A stretch of DNA of 64,000 nt. Origin: Christensenellaceae bacterium. GTDB taxonomy: Bacteria; Bacillota; Clostridia; Christensenellales; Aristaeellaceae. The position numbers were made by a program, and so were the translations under genes. The stretch spans positions 23,364-87,363 of the forward strand of contig JAAYRU010000011.1 in NCBI GenBank assembly GCA_012518615.1, read 5' to 3'. The notes below the pieces were generated by a model. The model was not told where the DNA came from and ran no database searches. It saw only the letters and a program-made list of their open reading frames with translations. Below are positions 53,524 to 62,288 of the stretch, in pieces (within the stretch, counting starts at the first letter, position 1; each line of letters opens with the position of its first letter).

Positions 53524-54363
53524 TTACTTCTTAAAAAAAGCCACTGCTACAGCCCCAGGTCCCGCATGCGTTCCTATTACTGAGCCTATTGTAGTATAGC
53601 GAACTTCATTAAGCTCATTTTCCCAAAGGGGTTTGCTGTCTTCTATATATTTAAGCAGTAGTGCATCTGATAAACCGGAATAGCCAAGCATTGCAGGTTT
53701 TGAAAAATCTACACCTCCTGCTTTTTCGATTTCTTGAACTAATAGGTTGTTACCGCGTTTAGAACCCATTGCTTTTCCAAGCAGGCTAATATTTCCGCCA
53801 ATTACAGAAAGAACCGGCTTTATATTGAGAACAGAGCCTGCAAAAGCTACGCTCTTTGAAAGGCGTCCGCCTTTTTTAAGGTATTCAAGCGTATCAACCA
53901 ATGCAACGATAACTATTTTCTTTTTTTCTTCCTCAATTTTTTTAACAACAGTTTTAACATCCATACCTTGGTCAATGTATTTAAAGGCAAGCTCAGTTAA
54001 AATGCCTGCGCCTATAGCAGCTGTTTCACTATCTATAACGAAAACATTTTCATAGTCCTGTGCAGCCATAATGGCGCTTTGATAGGTACCGGAAAGAACA
54101 GATGATAATGTGATTACGATACAGGCTTCATTTGCCTCCTTAGCCAGCTTAAATTCCTTAGCAAAGGCAGCCGGTGTAGCTTGACTAGTGGTTGGAAGCA
54201 CATCGGTTTCTACAAGTTTTTGATAAAATGTATTATGGTCAATGGTAATGCCATCTAAATACTCTTCATCGCCAAAGTGTACGGTAAGGGGGACTACTTT
54301 TACTCGCTTTTTATATTCTGGCATTAGGTCTGCGGTTGAATCTACTATCATTCTGATCTTCAT
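53524..54363 (-). CDS. DegV family fatty-acid-binding protein
   Basis: A 279-residue DegV protein. DSTADLMPEY at residues 8-17, PTTSQATPAAFAKEF, the conserved SSVLSGTYQSA (ligand-binding Ser/Thr) and GGRLSKSVAFAGSVLNIKPVL are all characteristic. DegV proteins bind long-chain fatty acids, and homologues act as FakB subunits feeding exogenous fatty acids to FakA kinase; fakA is not in the window. AGGAGT precedes the ATG. It follows the amide hydrolase gene by 39 bases on the same strand, probably one operon with marR. Confidence 0.9.
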   Translation of the reverse strand: MKIRMIVDSTADLMPEYKKRVKVVPLTVHFGDEEYLDGITIDHNTFYQKLVETDVLPTTSQATPAAFAKEFKLAKEANEACIVITLSSVLSGTYQSAIMAAQDYENVFVIDSETAAIGAGILTELAFKYIDQGMDVKTVVKKIEEEKKKIVIVALVDTLEYLKKGGRLSKSVAFAGSVLNIKPVLSVIGGNISLLGKAMGSKRGNNLLVQEIEKAGGVDFSKPAMLGYSGLSDALLLKYIEDSKPLWENELNEVRYTTIGSVIGTHAGPGAVAVAFFKK

Positions 54364-54402
54364 TGTTATTACTCCTATTAATTGTTATTTTTCAAAGATT
54401 TA

Positions 54403-55632
54403 TTAATCTTCAAAGCTAAATGTAAATATTGCTGTAGGATCATCAAAGTTTTCATTGGGAACCCACATCACTGTCTTATCAGTTAGGTTATATACGGCGC
54501 TGTGAACTGTGCAGTTGTTTTTATCATCATTTGCCCAGTCACGTCTGCCGACGATTTTTAAAATATCCATTGCAGCCTTTTCATCTTTAACAAAGCCATT
54601 GGTTTTGTTAAGTTCTTCATAAATTCTAGCATAGCGGTCATAGCCTTTTTTGTCCTCAACAGGTGAATCGTCATAATAACCTGGTTGAATTACAAAATTT
54701 GTTATAACTTGATAATCACTTTGTGCTTCCATAGTGCCTATATGTGTATCAGCATCATTATAGGTGACTATTAATTCACGCTTAGAACCGTCATTATCGG
54801 TGGCATCAGTGCCAGCTACCCATTCAAGTATAGCGCTTTTCCCGCTATTATCTGCAACCATATAATGGTATGAAGTTTTTGCAGAGTCATGCATATCATA
54901 TGCTGAAGCGATTTCTACCGCCTTTTCCACGCTGTCTGCATAGTCAAGTATAAGCCGCAGGAGAGTGGTTGATGTGAAATCGGGCTTTTCGGTATTTTGG
55001 TCTGTGGCTACAGTTTCTTCACCGCCTTGGTAGGTCATGTAAATACCGCAGCTAACGCCAGCATCATTTATACCATCAAGCGGAGCGTATGTTGCTGCAA
55101 GGCAGGTGATTTTATCCTTCAGGCTTTCCATGTTTTTATCCACATCTATACCAAGAAACTTTAAATCCACACTGGAAATAGAAGCATGGCGACCTTCATT
55201 TGCCTCTGTAAAGACAATACAGGTATTGGTTTTTGAAAGGTCATAGTTGCGGGCGAAAAGAACATCCCCACTTTCTGTTTTTGCAGTAAAAGAAGAGCAG
55301 CCTATTTCAGGGTCGTCAATGTTCATATTGATTAGACCCTTAGTAATGTTTTTTGTAACAAAATCTATAAGTTCCTTGTCGCTTTTAACGCCGCCTTGCC
55401 TTACAAAATCATCCAGATAAAAGCCGCCCTTAACTTTCATAGTATAAACAGCGCCGTCTAAGTGGTCATCGTTTCTATCTTTAATCATTTTTATGCTGGC
55501 GACAGTGGCGATTTCATCTTTCCACAAGAATAATACTGTAGCTATAAGAATCAAAACAACAGATAAAAATATAGCTAAAATTTTACAAAAGATGCTTCTC
55601 TTTCCCGTTTTTTTATTTCTTGCTTGTTTCAT
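54403..55632 (-). CDS. Membrane-anchored linear amide C-N hydrolase (choloylglycine hydrolase/acyltransferase-like Ntn fold)
   Basis: A 409-residue protein with an N-terminal membrane anchor (about 18-37, ILAIFLSVVLILIATVLFLW). The following domain belongs to the Ntn-hydrolase group with bile salt hydrolase, penicillin V acylase and C45-type acyltransferases. The presumed nucleophile is Cys112 in EIGCSSFTAK, which must become N-terminal by cleavage before it; FARNYD (127-132) holds the conserved Arg-Asn. Substrates in the group include conjugated bile acids, penicillin V and N-acyl homoserine lactones. The neighbouring MarR regulator and DegV protein suggest a response to amphipathic acyl compounds (inference). 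Confidence 0.75.
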   Translation of the reverse strand: MKQARNKKTGKRSIFCKILAIFLSVVLILIATVLFLWKDEIATVASIKMIKDRNDDHLDGAVYTMKVKGGFYLDDFVRQGGVKSDKELIDFVTKNITKGLINMNIDDPEIGCSSFTAKTESGDVLFARNYDLSKTNTCIVFTEANEGRHASISSVDLKFLGIDVDKNMESLKDKITCLAATYAPLDGINDAGVSCGIYMTYQGGEETVATDQNTEKPDFTSTTLLRLILDYADSVEKAVEIASAYDMHDSAKTSYHYMVADNSGKSAILEWVAGTDATDNDGSKRELIVTYNDADTHIGTMEAQSDYQVITNFVIQPGYYDDSPVEDKKGYDRYARIYEELNKTNGFVKDEKAAMDILKIVGRRDWANDDKNNCTVHSAVYNLTDKTVMWVPNENFDDPTAIFTFSFED

Positions 55633-55673
55633 AACAAATTCTCCTTTTATTTCAATAACAACTGAAATTTTGC

Positions 55674-56120
55674 TTATTTTCCCCAATTATTAGCTATAGT
55701 ATCTAAACTGTCGCTTATGATAGACAGGCTGCGATAAAATGCAATGCGCTCCTCTTGCGTTATTCCGGTACCTACTTCATCTAAAATTTCATTAATCTTG
55801 TCTATAATTTCTTTTCCGACTTTCCGTCCCTTATCGGTTAAAGAGAAGGGGCTTTTATAGCGCTTTGCATGTTGCGAGTCGCATACTATGTAGCAATTCT
55901 TTTCCAGATAGTCAAGAGAGCGGGAGATTGCCGCCTTATCTTCTTCGCAATGTTCGCACAATTCCGTAGCGGTTAGTCCGTCATTCTTGTAAAGATAGTA
56001 TAGGCAAGAAATATGTGCGCTTTTAAGGTTAAAAGCGGATATTTCCTGGCTTTTTATCTTGCGAATATTACGGCTAATACGGTTTATTAACACAGTAAAA
56101 GCCTCGAAACGTTCTTGCAT
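55674..56120 (-). CDS. MarR family transcriptional regulator
   Basis: A 148-residue winged helix-turn-helix protein. The recognition region is LTATELCEHCEEDKAAISRSLDYLEKN (split as LTATELCEHCEEDKAAISRS and LDYLEKN), followed by the wing (YKSPFSLTDKGRKVGKEI). It heads a reverse-strand unit with the amide hydrolase and DegV genes. Two near-identical palindromes flank its own -10 box, so it is probably a self-repressing regulator released by a small ligand. GGAGTTACT precedes the ATG. Confidence 0.88.
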   Translation of the reverse strand: MQERFEAFTVLINRISRNIRKIKSQEISAFNLKSAHISCLYYLYKNDGLTATELCEHCEEDKAAISRSLDYLEKNCYIVCDSQHAKRYKSPFSLTDKGRKVGKEIIDKINEILDEVGTGITQEERIAFYRSLSIISDSLDTIANNWGK

Positions 56121-56138
56121 AGTAACTCCTCATAAAAC

Positions 56139-56192
56139 TTGTTGATAAAACAACAGGCGGATTATAGCATAGGCTTGTTGATAAATCAACAA
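56139..56192. promoter_or_regulatory. Two MarR-type operators
   Basis: TTGTTGATAAATCAACAA (56175-56192) is a perfect palindrome covering the -35 of the marR promoter. TTGTTGATAAAACAACAG (56139-56156) matches it at 16 of 18 bases and covers the likely transcription start. The repeats are 36 bases apart. Confidence 0.75.
56161..56189 (-). promoter_or_regulatory. marR promoter
   Basis: On the reverse strand TTGATT (56189-56184), a 17-base spacer and TATAAT (56166-56161). The -35 is inside operator 1 and the start site inside operator 2. Confidence 0.65.
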
Positions 56193-56251
56193 CTGATTTG
56201 CTCTTGTTTTGTATTGCAAATTATAATTTTCTATCCTTTATACTGAAAGAA

Positions 56252-56280
56252 TTATGTTCTTATAAAATCTGTGATATAAT
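56252..56280 (+). promoter_or_regulatory. Promoter of the HlyIII-like gene
   Basis: TTATGT (56252-56257), 17 bases, TATAAT (56275-56280). The start near 56287 gives a leader of about 18 bases before the GTG. It is divergent from marR and about 60 bases from operator 1. Confidence 0.5.
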
Positions 56281-56304
56281 AGCACATGAAGAGGAGATGA
56301 GTTA

Positions 56305-56958
56305 GTGAAAGAAAAACTTTTGAATGCAAAAGATAGAATAATCTCTGAAATTTGGAACGCAATAACACATGGGATAGGCGTAGTGCTGGGCGTGGTGTTT
56401 TTAGTTATGCTTATATTACGGAGTATAGATGAAAAAAACCTAACTGCTTTAGTAGCTTACTGTATATATGGGGCGTGCTTTATACTGATGTTCCTTATGT
56501 CTACGCTATATCATGCTATTCAACATAAAAAGGCAAAATCCGTTTTAAGAATATTTGACCATATATCCATTTATTATTTTATAGCTGGCAGTTTTACTCC
56601 GCCAATACTTTTACTAACAGATGGCTGGCAAAGAATATTTTTCCTAGTGCTTATGTGGGCTTTGGCTATTTTAGGTACCATATATAAAGTTACTATCAAA
56701 AACAAAATGGATAAGTATAAAGGGCTTTCTACAGTGCTGTATATAGCCATGGGTTGGATGGCTGTGTTTTTAATAAACCCTGTCATACATCACCGGTATT
56801 GGCAGTTTGGCGTGCTTATGCTTATAGGTGGTCTGCTATATACCTTTGGTACATTGTTTTATAAGTCATATAAGCTAAAATATAATCATGTTATATGGCA
56901 TTTATTTGTATTATCTGCAGCGGTGGTTCATTTTAGGGCTTTTTATAAGTATCTGTAA
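56305..56958 (+). CDS. Hemolysin III / PAQR family membrane protein
   Basis: A 217-residue seven-helix membrane protein. The family markers are NAITHGIGVVLG in the first helix region, STLYHAIQHKKAKSVLRIFDHISIYYFIAGSF (metal-ligand His and Asp, split as STLYHAIQHKK and FDHISIYYFIAGSF) and HLFVLSAAVVHF near the end, giving the three conserved His. The family is related to adiponectin receptors with possible ceramidase-like hydrolase activity; in bacteria the function is uncertain. The start is GTG at 56305, with GAGGAG nine bases upstream. Confidence 0.88.
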   Translation: MKEKLLNAKDRIISEIWNAITHGIGVVLGVVFLVMLILRSIDEKNLTALVAYCIYGACFILMFLMSTLYHAIQHKKAKSVLRIFDHISIYYFIAGSFTPPILLLTDGWQRIFFLVLMWALAILGTIYKVTIKNKMDKYKGLSTVLYIAMGWMAVFLINPVIHHRYWQFGVLMLIGGLLYTFGTLFYKSYKLKYNHVIWHLFVLSAAVVHFRAFYKYL

Positions 56959-56988
56959 GTAGTTTTTCTACTGGCTTTAATATAGTTT

Positions 56989-58587
56989 TCACTCCACACG
57001 CATAGCCTGCCCGCTTGAGTTAAGAACTACAGTGTTTAGCTTACTATTTTCTAGTACAGGGATGCCGTTTATAAGTACATGCTTTATTCCGAATGCTTTT
57101 TCTTGGTATGTTTCGGCTGTAAGAATCTCATTTTCATCGAATACGGTTATGTCCGCAAATGCACCGGATTTTAACACGCCTCTATCTTTAAGTGCAAATC
57201 TGCGGGCAGTGGCACCTGTCATCTTCATTATTGTATTAGGTATGGTATCGCCTTTGCCTTGTAGAGCTTGTTTTAGGAACCTTGGGAAGCCATCATATAT
57301 AGCGGAATTTTGCACACCATTTGGCTCCCACCAGGCATCTGTCATAAAAAGTACTCGTGGATGTTTTGCTAGTTCATCTATGATTTCTGGCGTGCTGTAG
57401 GGTCCCATATTAACGCGCCCTTTAAAATCACTCATCTCGCACAAACGCAGGTAAGCCTCAACTTGGCTAACGCTCATTTCTTTGGCAATAGCGGCAACAG
57501 TTTTACCTTCATATTGTTCAAAACCTTCACCTAGATAGGCAATCTGAATATCATTAAAATCAAAACCGAGCAGTAGTATACTCGCTCTAGCAAGCAGGGT
57601 AAAGCGCAAACGGTTAAAGAACTTGCGCTTCTTTTTTGCGCTCATAGCCTGATACCAAGGTGGCATAACTACTGTAATTACACTTGTGCCATAAGTTTGA
57701 TGGTAGATATCAAAGCCTATGTCTATGCCTTCACTTGCCATCTGGTCAAGTATGCGTATTACTTCATCCTTGTAAGCGAAGCTGCGTCGTCCTACAAAAA
57801 TAGCGTGTGAGTATTGCAGCTTAAGCCTGCTACCTTTAGCAAGGTCGTAAAGTTCATCTAAGGCACGCAATAAATGTGGACGCCCCAGTAGCTCTTTATA
57901 AGCCATACTAACCTTAGATTCTGCTCTTGGGTGTACAGTAAGGGGGCGGTCATAGCGCTCGCAAAGTTTGGCAATCTCTTGCAATTCTTCTTGTGGAGCG
58001 TAAAGACCAGGGCTATACATAAGTCCAAGGCTAATGCCACATGCGCCCTGTTTTAATCCGTCTTCAAGTAGATTCATCATACGACTCATTTCAGAATCTG
58101 TAAGAGGACGATTGGTACCGCCCGAAACGCTTGCGCGTGCGGTATTATGTCCCATAAGCAAAGCCAGATTGCAGGGTGTTTTACGGTGTGTTTTTTCAAA
58201 AAACTGCTCAACGCTACCATAGGGCTTAAATGACTCAGGCAATGTAAAAGTACCGCCTCCAACCTCAGATAGGTAAGGGCTATCAGGTTCAAAACCCGCG
58301 GCACTAGCACCACAGTTGCCGGTTATAAAGCCTGTTACGCCTTGGTATATAAAGGGTTCAAAGGGAGTTACAGTGTCATCCCATAGGGCGCACCAGTCAT
58401 TGTGAGAATGGGCGTCTATAAAGCCGGGCGATAGGCTAAGGCCTTTCATATCCCATACTTTGGTTCCTTCGCGGGGCAGATCTTTGCCTATGGCAAGTAT
58501 ACGCTCTCCCTTTATAAGTACATCTTGGCGTACAGGTTCACTACCAAGACCATCATATGTAAGTGCGCCAGTAAGTAGTATTTTCAT
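56989..58587 (-). CDS. D-aminoacylase / N-acyl-D-amino-acid deacylase-type amidohydrolase
   Basis: A 532-residue metal-dependent amidohydrolase. The metal-binding HxH is His60-His62 in GFIDAHSHND, and the metal-bridging Cys is Cys92 in GNCGAS, a hallmark of D-aminoacylases. MGHNTARASV, GISLGLMYSPGLYAP, LTVHPRAE and YSHAIFVG supply the other conserved groups; the final Asp is probably in LFMTDAWWEPNG. Members deacylate N-acyl-D-amino acids or dihydropyrimidine-like amides. It starts 12 bases after the stop of the ligase-ACP-oxoamine synthase gene, so the two form an operon. It may trim or recycle an N-acylated product of that enzyme (inference). The ATG at 58587 has AAGGAG upstream. Confidence 0.85.
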   Translation of the reverse strand: MKILLTGALTYDGLGSEPVRQDVLIKGERILAIGKDLPREGTKVWDMKGLSLSPGFIDAHSHNDWCALWDDTVTPFEPFIYQGVTGFITGNCGASAAGFEPDSPYLSEVGGGTFTLPESFKPYGSVEQFFEKTHRKTPCNLALLMGHNTARASVSGGTNRPLTDSEMSRMMNLLEDGLKQGACGISLGLMYSPGLYAPQEELQEIAKLCERYDRPLTVHPRAESKVSMAYKELLGRPHLLRALDELYDLAKGSRLKLQYSHAIFVGRRSFAYKDEVIRILDQMASEGIDIGFDIYHQTYGTSVITVVMPPWYQAMSAKKKRKFFNRLRFTLLARASILLLGFDFNDIQIAYLGEGFEQYEGKTVAAIAKEMSVSQVEAYLRLCEMSDFKGRVNMGPYSTPEIIDELAKHPRVLFMTDAWWEPNGVQNSAIYDGFPRFLKQALQGKGDTIPNTIMKMTGATARRFALKDRGVLKSGAFADITVFDENEILTAETYQEKAFGIKHVLINGIPVLENSKLNTVVLNSSGQAMRVE

Positions 58588-58599
58588 CAATATTCTCCT

Positions 58600-61500
58600 T
58601 TAAGCTGGAAGTTCAATGCCTGATTCTTTGGCAGCATCCATCAAGCAATCAAGTGCCTTTATTATTTGCTCTTCACGGTGTTCGCTAATCACGCAGAAAC
58701 GAAGCCTTGCCTTGCCTTTGGGCACGGCAGGGAACACTGCGGGCGGTACGAATATGCCTTTATGGCGAAGTATGTTTGATAATAGGAATGCGTTCTCGTC
58801 ACTTCCCACAAGAATCGGTATAATAGCAGTTTCTCCAGCCAAGCAGGTATTAAGCCCACGCTTGTGTGCTTCTTCCACAAATATCTTAATATTTCGCTGT
58901 AGAGATTGAATTATAGACTTATCGCTGCGCAAGAGACGTATACCTGCCAATGCACCTGCTGCAAGCGGTGGTGAAATACCAACTGAAAAAACAAAGCCGG
59001 GCAGGTTATAGCGCAGATAGGTTATAAGATTTTTGGAACCTGCAAGGTAGCCTCCACAGGTACCTAGCCCTTTTGACAGGGTACCCATCTTTATGTCTAT
59101 ATCTCCGGGCTTAAGACCAAAGTATTCGTCTACACCGCCGCCGGTTTCACCTATTACACAGGCAGAATGTGCCTCATCAACCAGCAGGAAGCAGCCGTAT
59201 TCCTTTTTAAGTTTAACAAATGCGGGTACATTAGCGATATCTCCATCCATTGAATAAGCGCCTTCTATTATTATCAGTACTTTTTCAAATTTGTTTCGCA
59301 AGGATTTAAGCATACTTTCAAGGGCATCCGGGTCATCATGGGGGAAGGGTTTGGCGGTAGCTCCGCTTAGTTTGCAGCCTTGGTTGATGGAATTATGGGC
59401 TAGTGCGTCATATAGTATTAGGTCGTTTTTGCCGCAGAAGTTACCTACGAAGGTAACATTTGTAGCATGACCACTCACCAGTACAAGTGCATCCTCAGTT
59501 CTTTTCCATTCTGCGATTTCCTTTTCCAATTCCTGATAGAGGCTTTTTTCGCCGGCAAGAAGCCTTGAACCGGAGGCAGATGTGCCGTATTTATCAATAG
59601 CAGCTTTGGCTGCTTTGTTCACTTCCGGACGACCAGACATACTAACATAATTATAAGAGCCAAAGTTTAGGGTTTCTACCCCGTCCATAAGAGAAACATC
59701 TTTGAGAGTACTGTCATGGCGTATGAAATAGGGGTTTTCTTGCCCCGCGCCAATTAGTGCCTGCTCACGCAAAGCAAATGCTTTATACTCTGGGCTTTCC
59801 TCAAACCGAGTGATGGGGGCAATTTCTTCACTAAGGGCGACCTCTGGCTTGCTGCTTTCGCCCTTAAGGTGTGCGCTTATAATATCTGTAAGAGCGTTTA
59901 CGCTCACACATTGGTTGTATTCCTCAGTTGGTATAAGCACTGAGAACATATCCTCAACTTTAAGAGAAACTGATAACACTTGCAGGCTATCTCCGCCTAA
60001 ATCATTAATAAAATGAGAATCGTCTAGTATTTGTTCCATAGGGACTTCAAGCACTTGTGCATATATGCTGCGAACCTTGCTCTTAATTTCTTCCCTGCTT
60101 AGGTCTTTGGAACTTGTTACTTCGCTTTCGCTGACTATGGGCTGTTCTAAGTTTTTTAGGCTCATATCGCGATAGGGAATACGGCGGTTTTCAATAGCGT
60201 CCTTAAGCGCCAAGCGTTTAACTTTTATGCCGCTTGCGGTTGCAAAACGCTCAGGGGTTACGAGTACGCGAGTTACCTTTTTCATAACCGGCAAACGGCC
60301 GTTAAGGCGGCTTATCTGCTGCATAAGTTGGGTTAAAAAGTCGCTGTCATGGTAGTATTCACCAACATTCAGCACAAGCGTAATGTCTTCGTAAGCAAGG
60401 CTGGTTTTTCTGCGGTGCTTAGCTCGCTTAGCGTCGGTGCTGCGGATACCCAAAACGCTGAATTGTTCCACGCCCTCAAGCAGACCGAAATAATCCTCAA
60501 TTTCATCAGGATAAATATTTTCACCGGATTCGTTTATAATTACATCCTTGCTGCGACCTTCAACATACATACGCATGCCTCTTTCAAGGCGAACAATATC
60601 TCCTGTACGGTACCAACCGAGTTCATCTGTATCAGGGGCAGAAAGCTTACCGTTTTTTAGCCTTCCTGTATGTATACTACTCCCGCGGATTAGCATTTCT
60701 CCGGTGTTGGCTTGTTTACCGCTTGGAATTACTTTATATTCAACACTTGAAAAAGGTCTGCCAACGGAACCAGATGTGCGGGTGTGCAGATTCATGCCAG
60801 TTTCAACGCTTGTGATGGCGGTTTCCGTCATACCAAAGCCGCAGACTGTATAGTAGCCAAGGGCTGCAATATTACGCATATGCTCGCGCGGTGTGTGGCT
60901 GCCGCCCAGTATTACGCAGTTTACATCCGGTCCAAGTAGTTGCTCTACCACAGACTTGAAAAGCACATTCCTAGCAAAATCCATGCCAAATCTGGGAGCT
61001 ATACTTTGAATGGCAAGGGAAATGCCTTTAAGTGTTTTAAAGGCAAAGCGTTTTATTGGCTTTTCCTTAGCCACTTTTTTATTAAGACCTATTGAAAGGG
61101 AATTAGCAAGCAGGGGTACTGCACAAAGGAAATTCACCTTAAAGCGGCGCATAGCGCTTAAAATGGTTTCAGGCGCGCGGTCTTTTATATATACGCTTTC
61201 ATAGCCAACAAAATTACACCACATCATGCAAACCATAAAGCCAAATATATGGTGGAAGGGTAAAAATGCTAGGTTGCGCTGCATATGAGAATTTACAATG
61301 CGTGGATTGGCTTTATGTAGTAGATCTGAGTTAAGCACCTGTTCGCATAAGGCTTTTTGCTCATATATATATATACGGCTGGTTTCAGTGGTGCCTGATG
61401 TGCACAACGCTACCATATTAGCCCAAGGCACATTAGCATCAGGAGTAGCCTCTGGTGCGCTAAAAACATCTTCCGCCTTTATTTGAACAATATCCAAAGG

Positions 61501-61896
61501 AAGTTGCCGTTTATTTTTGCTTATTAGACCCACAGCCCCGCCTTGCTTTAACAGGTAGGTAGTCATTGTATCGTTTAGATTGGCATCAATAAGCAAGGGT
61601 TGATAACCAGCCTGAACAAGTGCCCAGAACACAGCGTACCATTCCTTGCAGGTATCAAGCTGTAAGGCCACAAATTTGCCCTGTCTTTCTTGACCCAGTA
61701 TCTCAGTAAGGTAAACAGACCATGACTTTACCATACTATCATATTGCTGGAAAGTGATGGTCTTTTCTTCATCGTTCTCTAAATAATGGGCGGCAATGCG
61801 ATGGGGGTTTTCATTTATTAGTGCGTATATGTTTTTTAGCGTCATGTCCGCCCGCAGCGCTTGGCAGCGGGCGGCTATATCGGTGTACAATTCCAT
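58600..61896 (-). CDS. AMP-ligase / acyl carrier protein / alpha-oxoamine synthase fusion
   Basis: A 1098-residue megaenzyme. Residues about 15-560 are an acyl-AMP ligase: LCTSGTTE (164-171), GFGMTETA (353-360), YRTGD (429-433) and GRSKDVIINESGENIYP. Residues about 600-680 are a carrier protein, with the phosphopantetheine Ser637 in DLGGDSLQ. Residues about 700-1095 are a PLP alpha-oxoamine synthase related to KBL, BioF and serine palmitoyltransferase: SGSRLLAGEKSLY, VDEAHSAC (906-913) and PLP Lys942 in GTLSKGLGTCGGYLAG. The expected reaction is acid activation, loading on the carrier, then decarboxylative condensation with an amino acid to a 3-keto-amine, as in sphingoid base or prodiginine-type synthesis. 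Acyl chain and amino acid are unknown. The ligase A10 region reads SGIKVKR instead of SGKxxR. AGGAGG precedes the ATG at 61896. Confidence 0.88.
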   Translation of the reverse strand: MELYTDIAARCQALRADMTLKNIYALINENPHRIAAHYLENDEEKTITFQQYDSMVKSWSVYLTEILGQERQGKFVALQLDTCKEWYAVFWALVQAGYQPLLIDANLNDTMTTYLLKQGGAVGLISKNKRQLPLDIVQIKAEDVFSAPEATPDANVPWANMVALCTSGTTETSRIYIYEQKALCEQVLNSDLLHKANPRIVNSHMQRNLAFLPFHHIFGFMVCMMWCNFVGYESVYIKDRAPETILSAMRRFKVNFLCAVPLLANSLSIGLNKKVAKEKPIKRFAFKTLKGISLAIQSIAPRFGMDFARNVLFKSVVEQLLGPDVNCVILGGSHTPREHMRNIAALGYYTVCGFGMTETAITSVETGMNLHTRTSGSVGRPFSSVEYKVIPSGKQANTGEMLIRGSSIHTGRLKNGKLSAPDTDELGWYRTGDIVRLERGMRMYVEGRSKDVIINESGENIYPDEIEDYFGLLEGVEQFSVLGIRSTDAKRAKHRRKTSLAYEDITLVLNVGEYYHDSDFLTQLMQQISRLNGRLPVMKKVTRVLVTPERFATASGIKVKRLALKDAIENRRIPYRDMSLKNLEQPIVSESEVTSSKDLSREEIKSKVRSIYAQVLEVPMEQILDDSHFINDLGGDSLQVLSVSLKVEDMFSVLIPTEEYNQCVSVNALTDIISAHLKGESSKPEVALSEEIAPITRFEESPEYKAFALREQALIGAGQENPYFIRHDSTLKDVSLMDGVETLNFGSYNYVSMSGRPEVNKAAKAAIDKYGTSASGSRLLAGEKSLYQELEKEIAEWKRTEDALVLVSGHATNVTFVGNFCGKNDLILYDALAHNSINQGCKLSGATAKPFPHDDPDALESMLKSLRNKFEKVLIIIEGAYSMDGDIANVPAFVKLKKEYGCFLLVDEAHSACVIGETGGGVDEYFGLKPGDIDIKMGTLSKGLGTCGGYLAGSKNLITYLRYNLPGFVFSVGISPPLAAGALAGIRLLRSDKSIIQSLQRNIKIFVEEAHKRGLNTCLAGETAIIPILVGSDENAFLLSNILRHKGIFVPPAVFPAVPKGKARLRFCVISEHREEQIIKALDCLMDAAKESGIELPA

Positions 61897-61924
61897 ATTG
61901 TATAACCTCCTAATTCTCATTTGG

Positions 61925-61962
61925 ATAGGTAATAGAAAATTTCTATTTACCTATAATGTCAA
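61925..61962 (-). promoter_or_regulatory. Palindromic operator overlapping the promoter of the fusion gene
   Basis: On the reverse strand a consensus -35 TTGACA (61962-61957) is followed after two bases by a long near-perfect inverted repeat (61954-61925; left arm ATAGGTAATAGAAA, right arm its complement with one extra base). The repeat covers the -10 region, whose best hexamer (TTTTCT or TTCTAT) is poor. This suggests tight repression or activator-dependence by an unidentified dimeric regulator. Confidence 0.6.
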
Positions 61963-62288
61963 TCTTTTCCGGTTTGGAAAAGCAAGCACATTTTAATCAA
62001 TTTAATCGGGTTAAACAAGTTTATATGAAATAATCCCGAAAAAGTACAGTAATAATACTAGTGGTATCTAGTCTAGTTAGGCAGAGCAAACTACCCAAAA
62101 ACATTTAAGTAGGGTATAATAATAAAAGGTGGGTTTTAGCTTTAGGCAAATATAAGCAGATTGTGTAAAATTTCTATAAATATATCAAGGAAGTTTTTTA
62201 GCCAAAGCCAAACACCGCAAAATACATATCTTAAAAGTTTTTCTGGTAATGAATAAGAACATTTATTATTTAAAATGGAGAAGAAATA
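61963..62288. other. Intergenic region before rtcB
   Basis: A/T-rich with no ORF bearing a ribosome-binding site. A TATAAT at 62115-62120 lacks a convincing -35. A short inverted repeat ACTAG-N6-CTAGT occurs near 62058-62073. Nothing else is evident. Confidence 0.4.
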
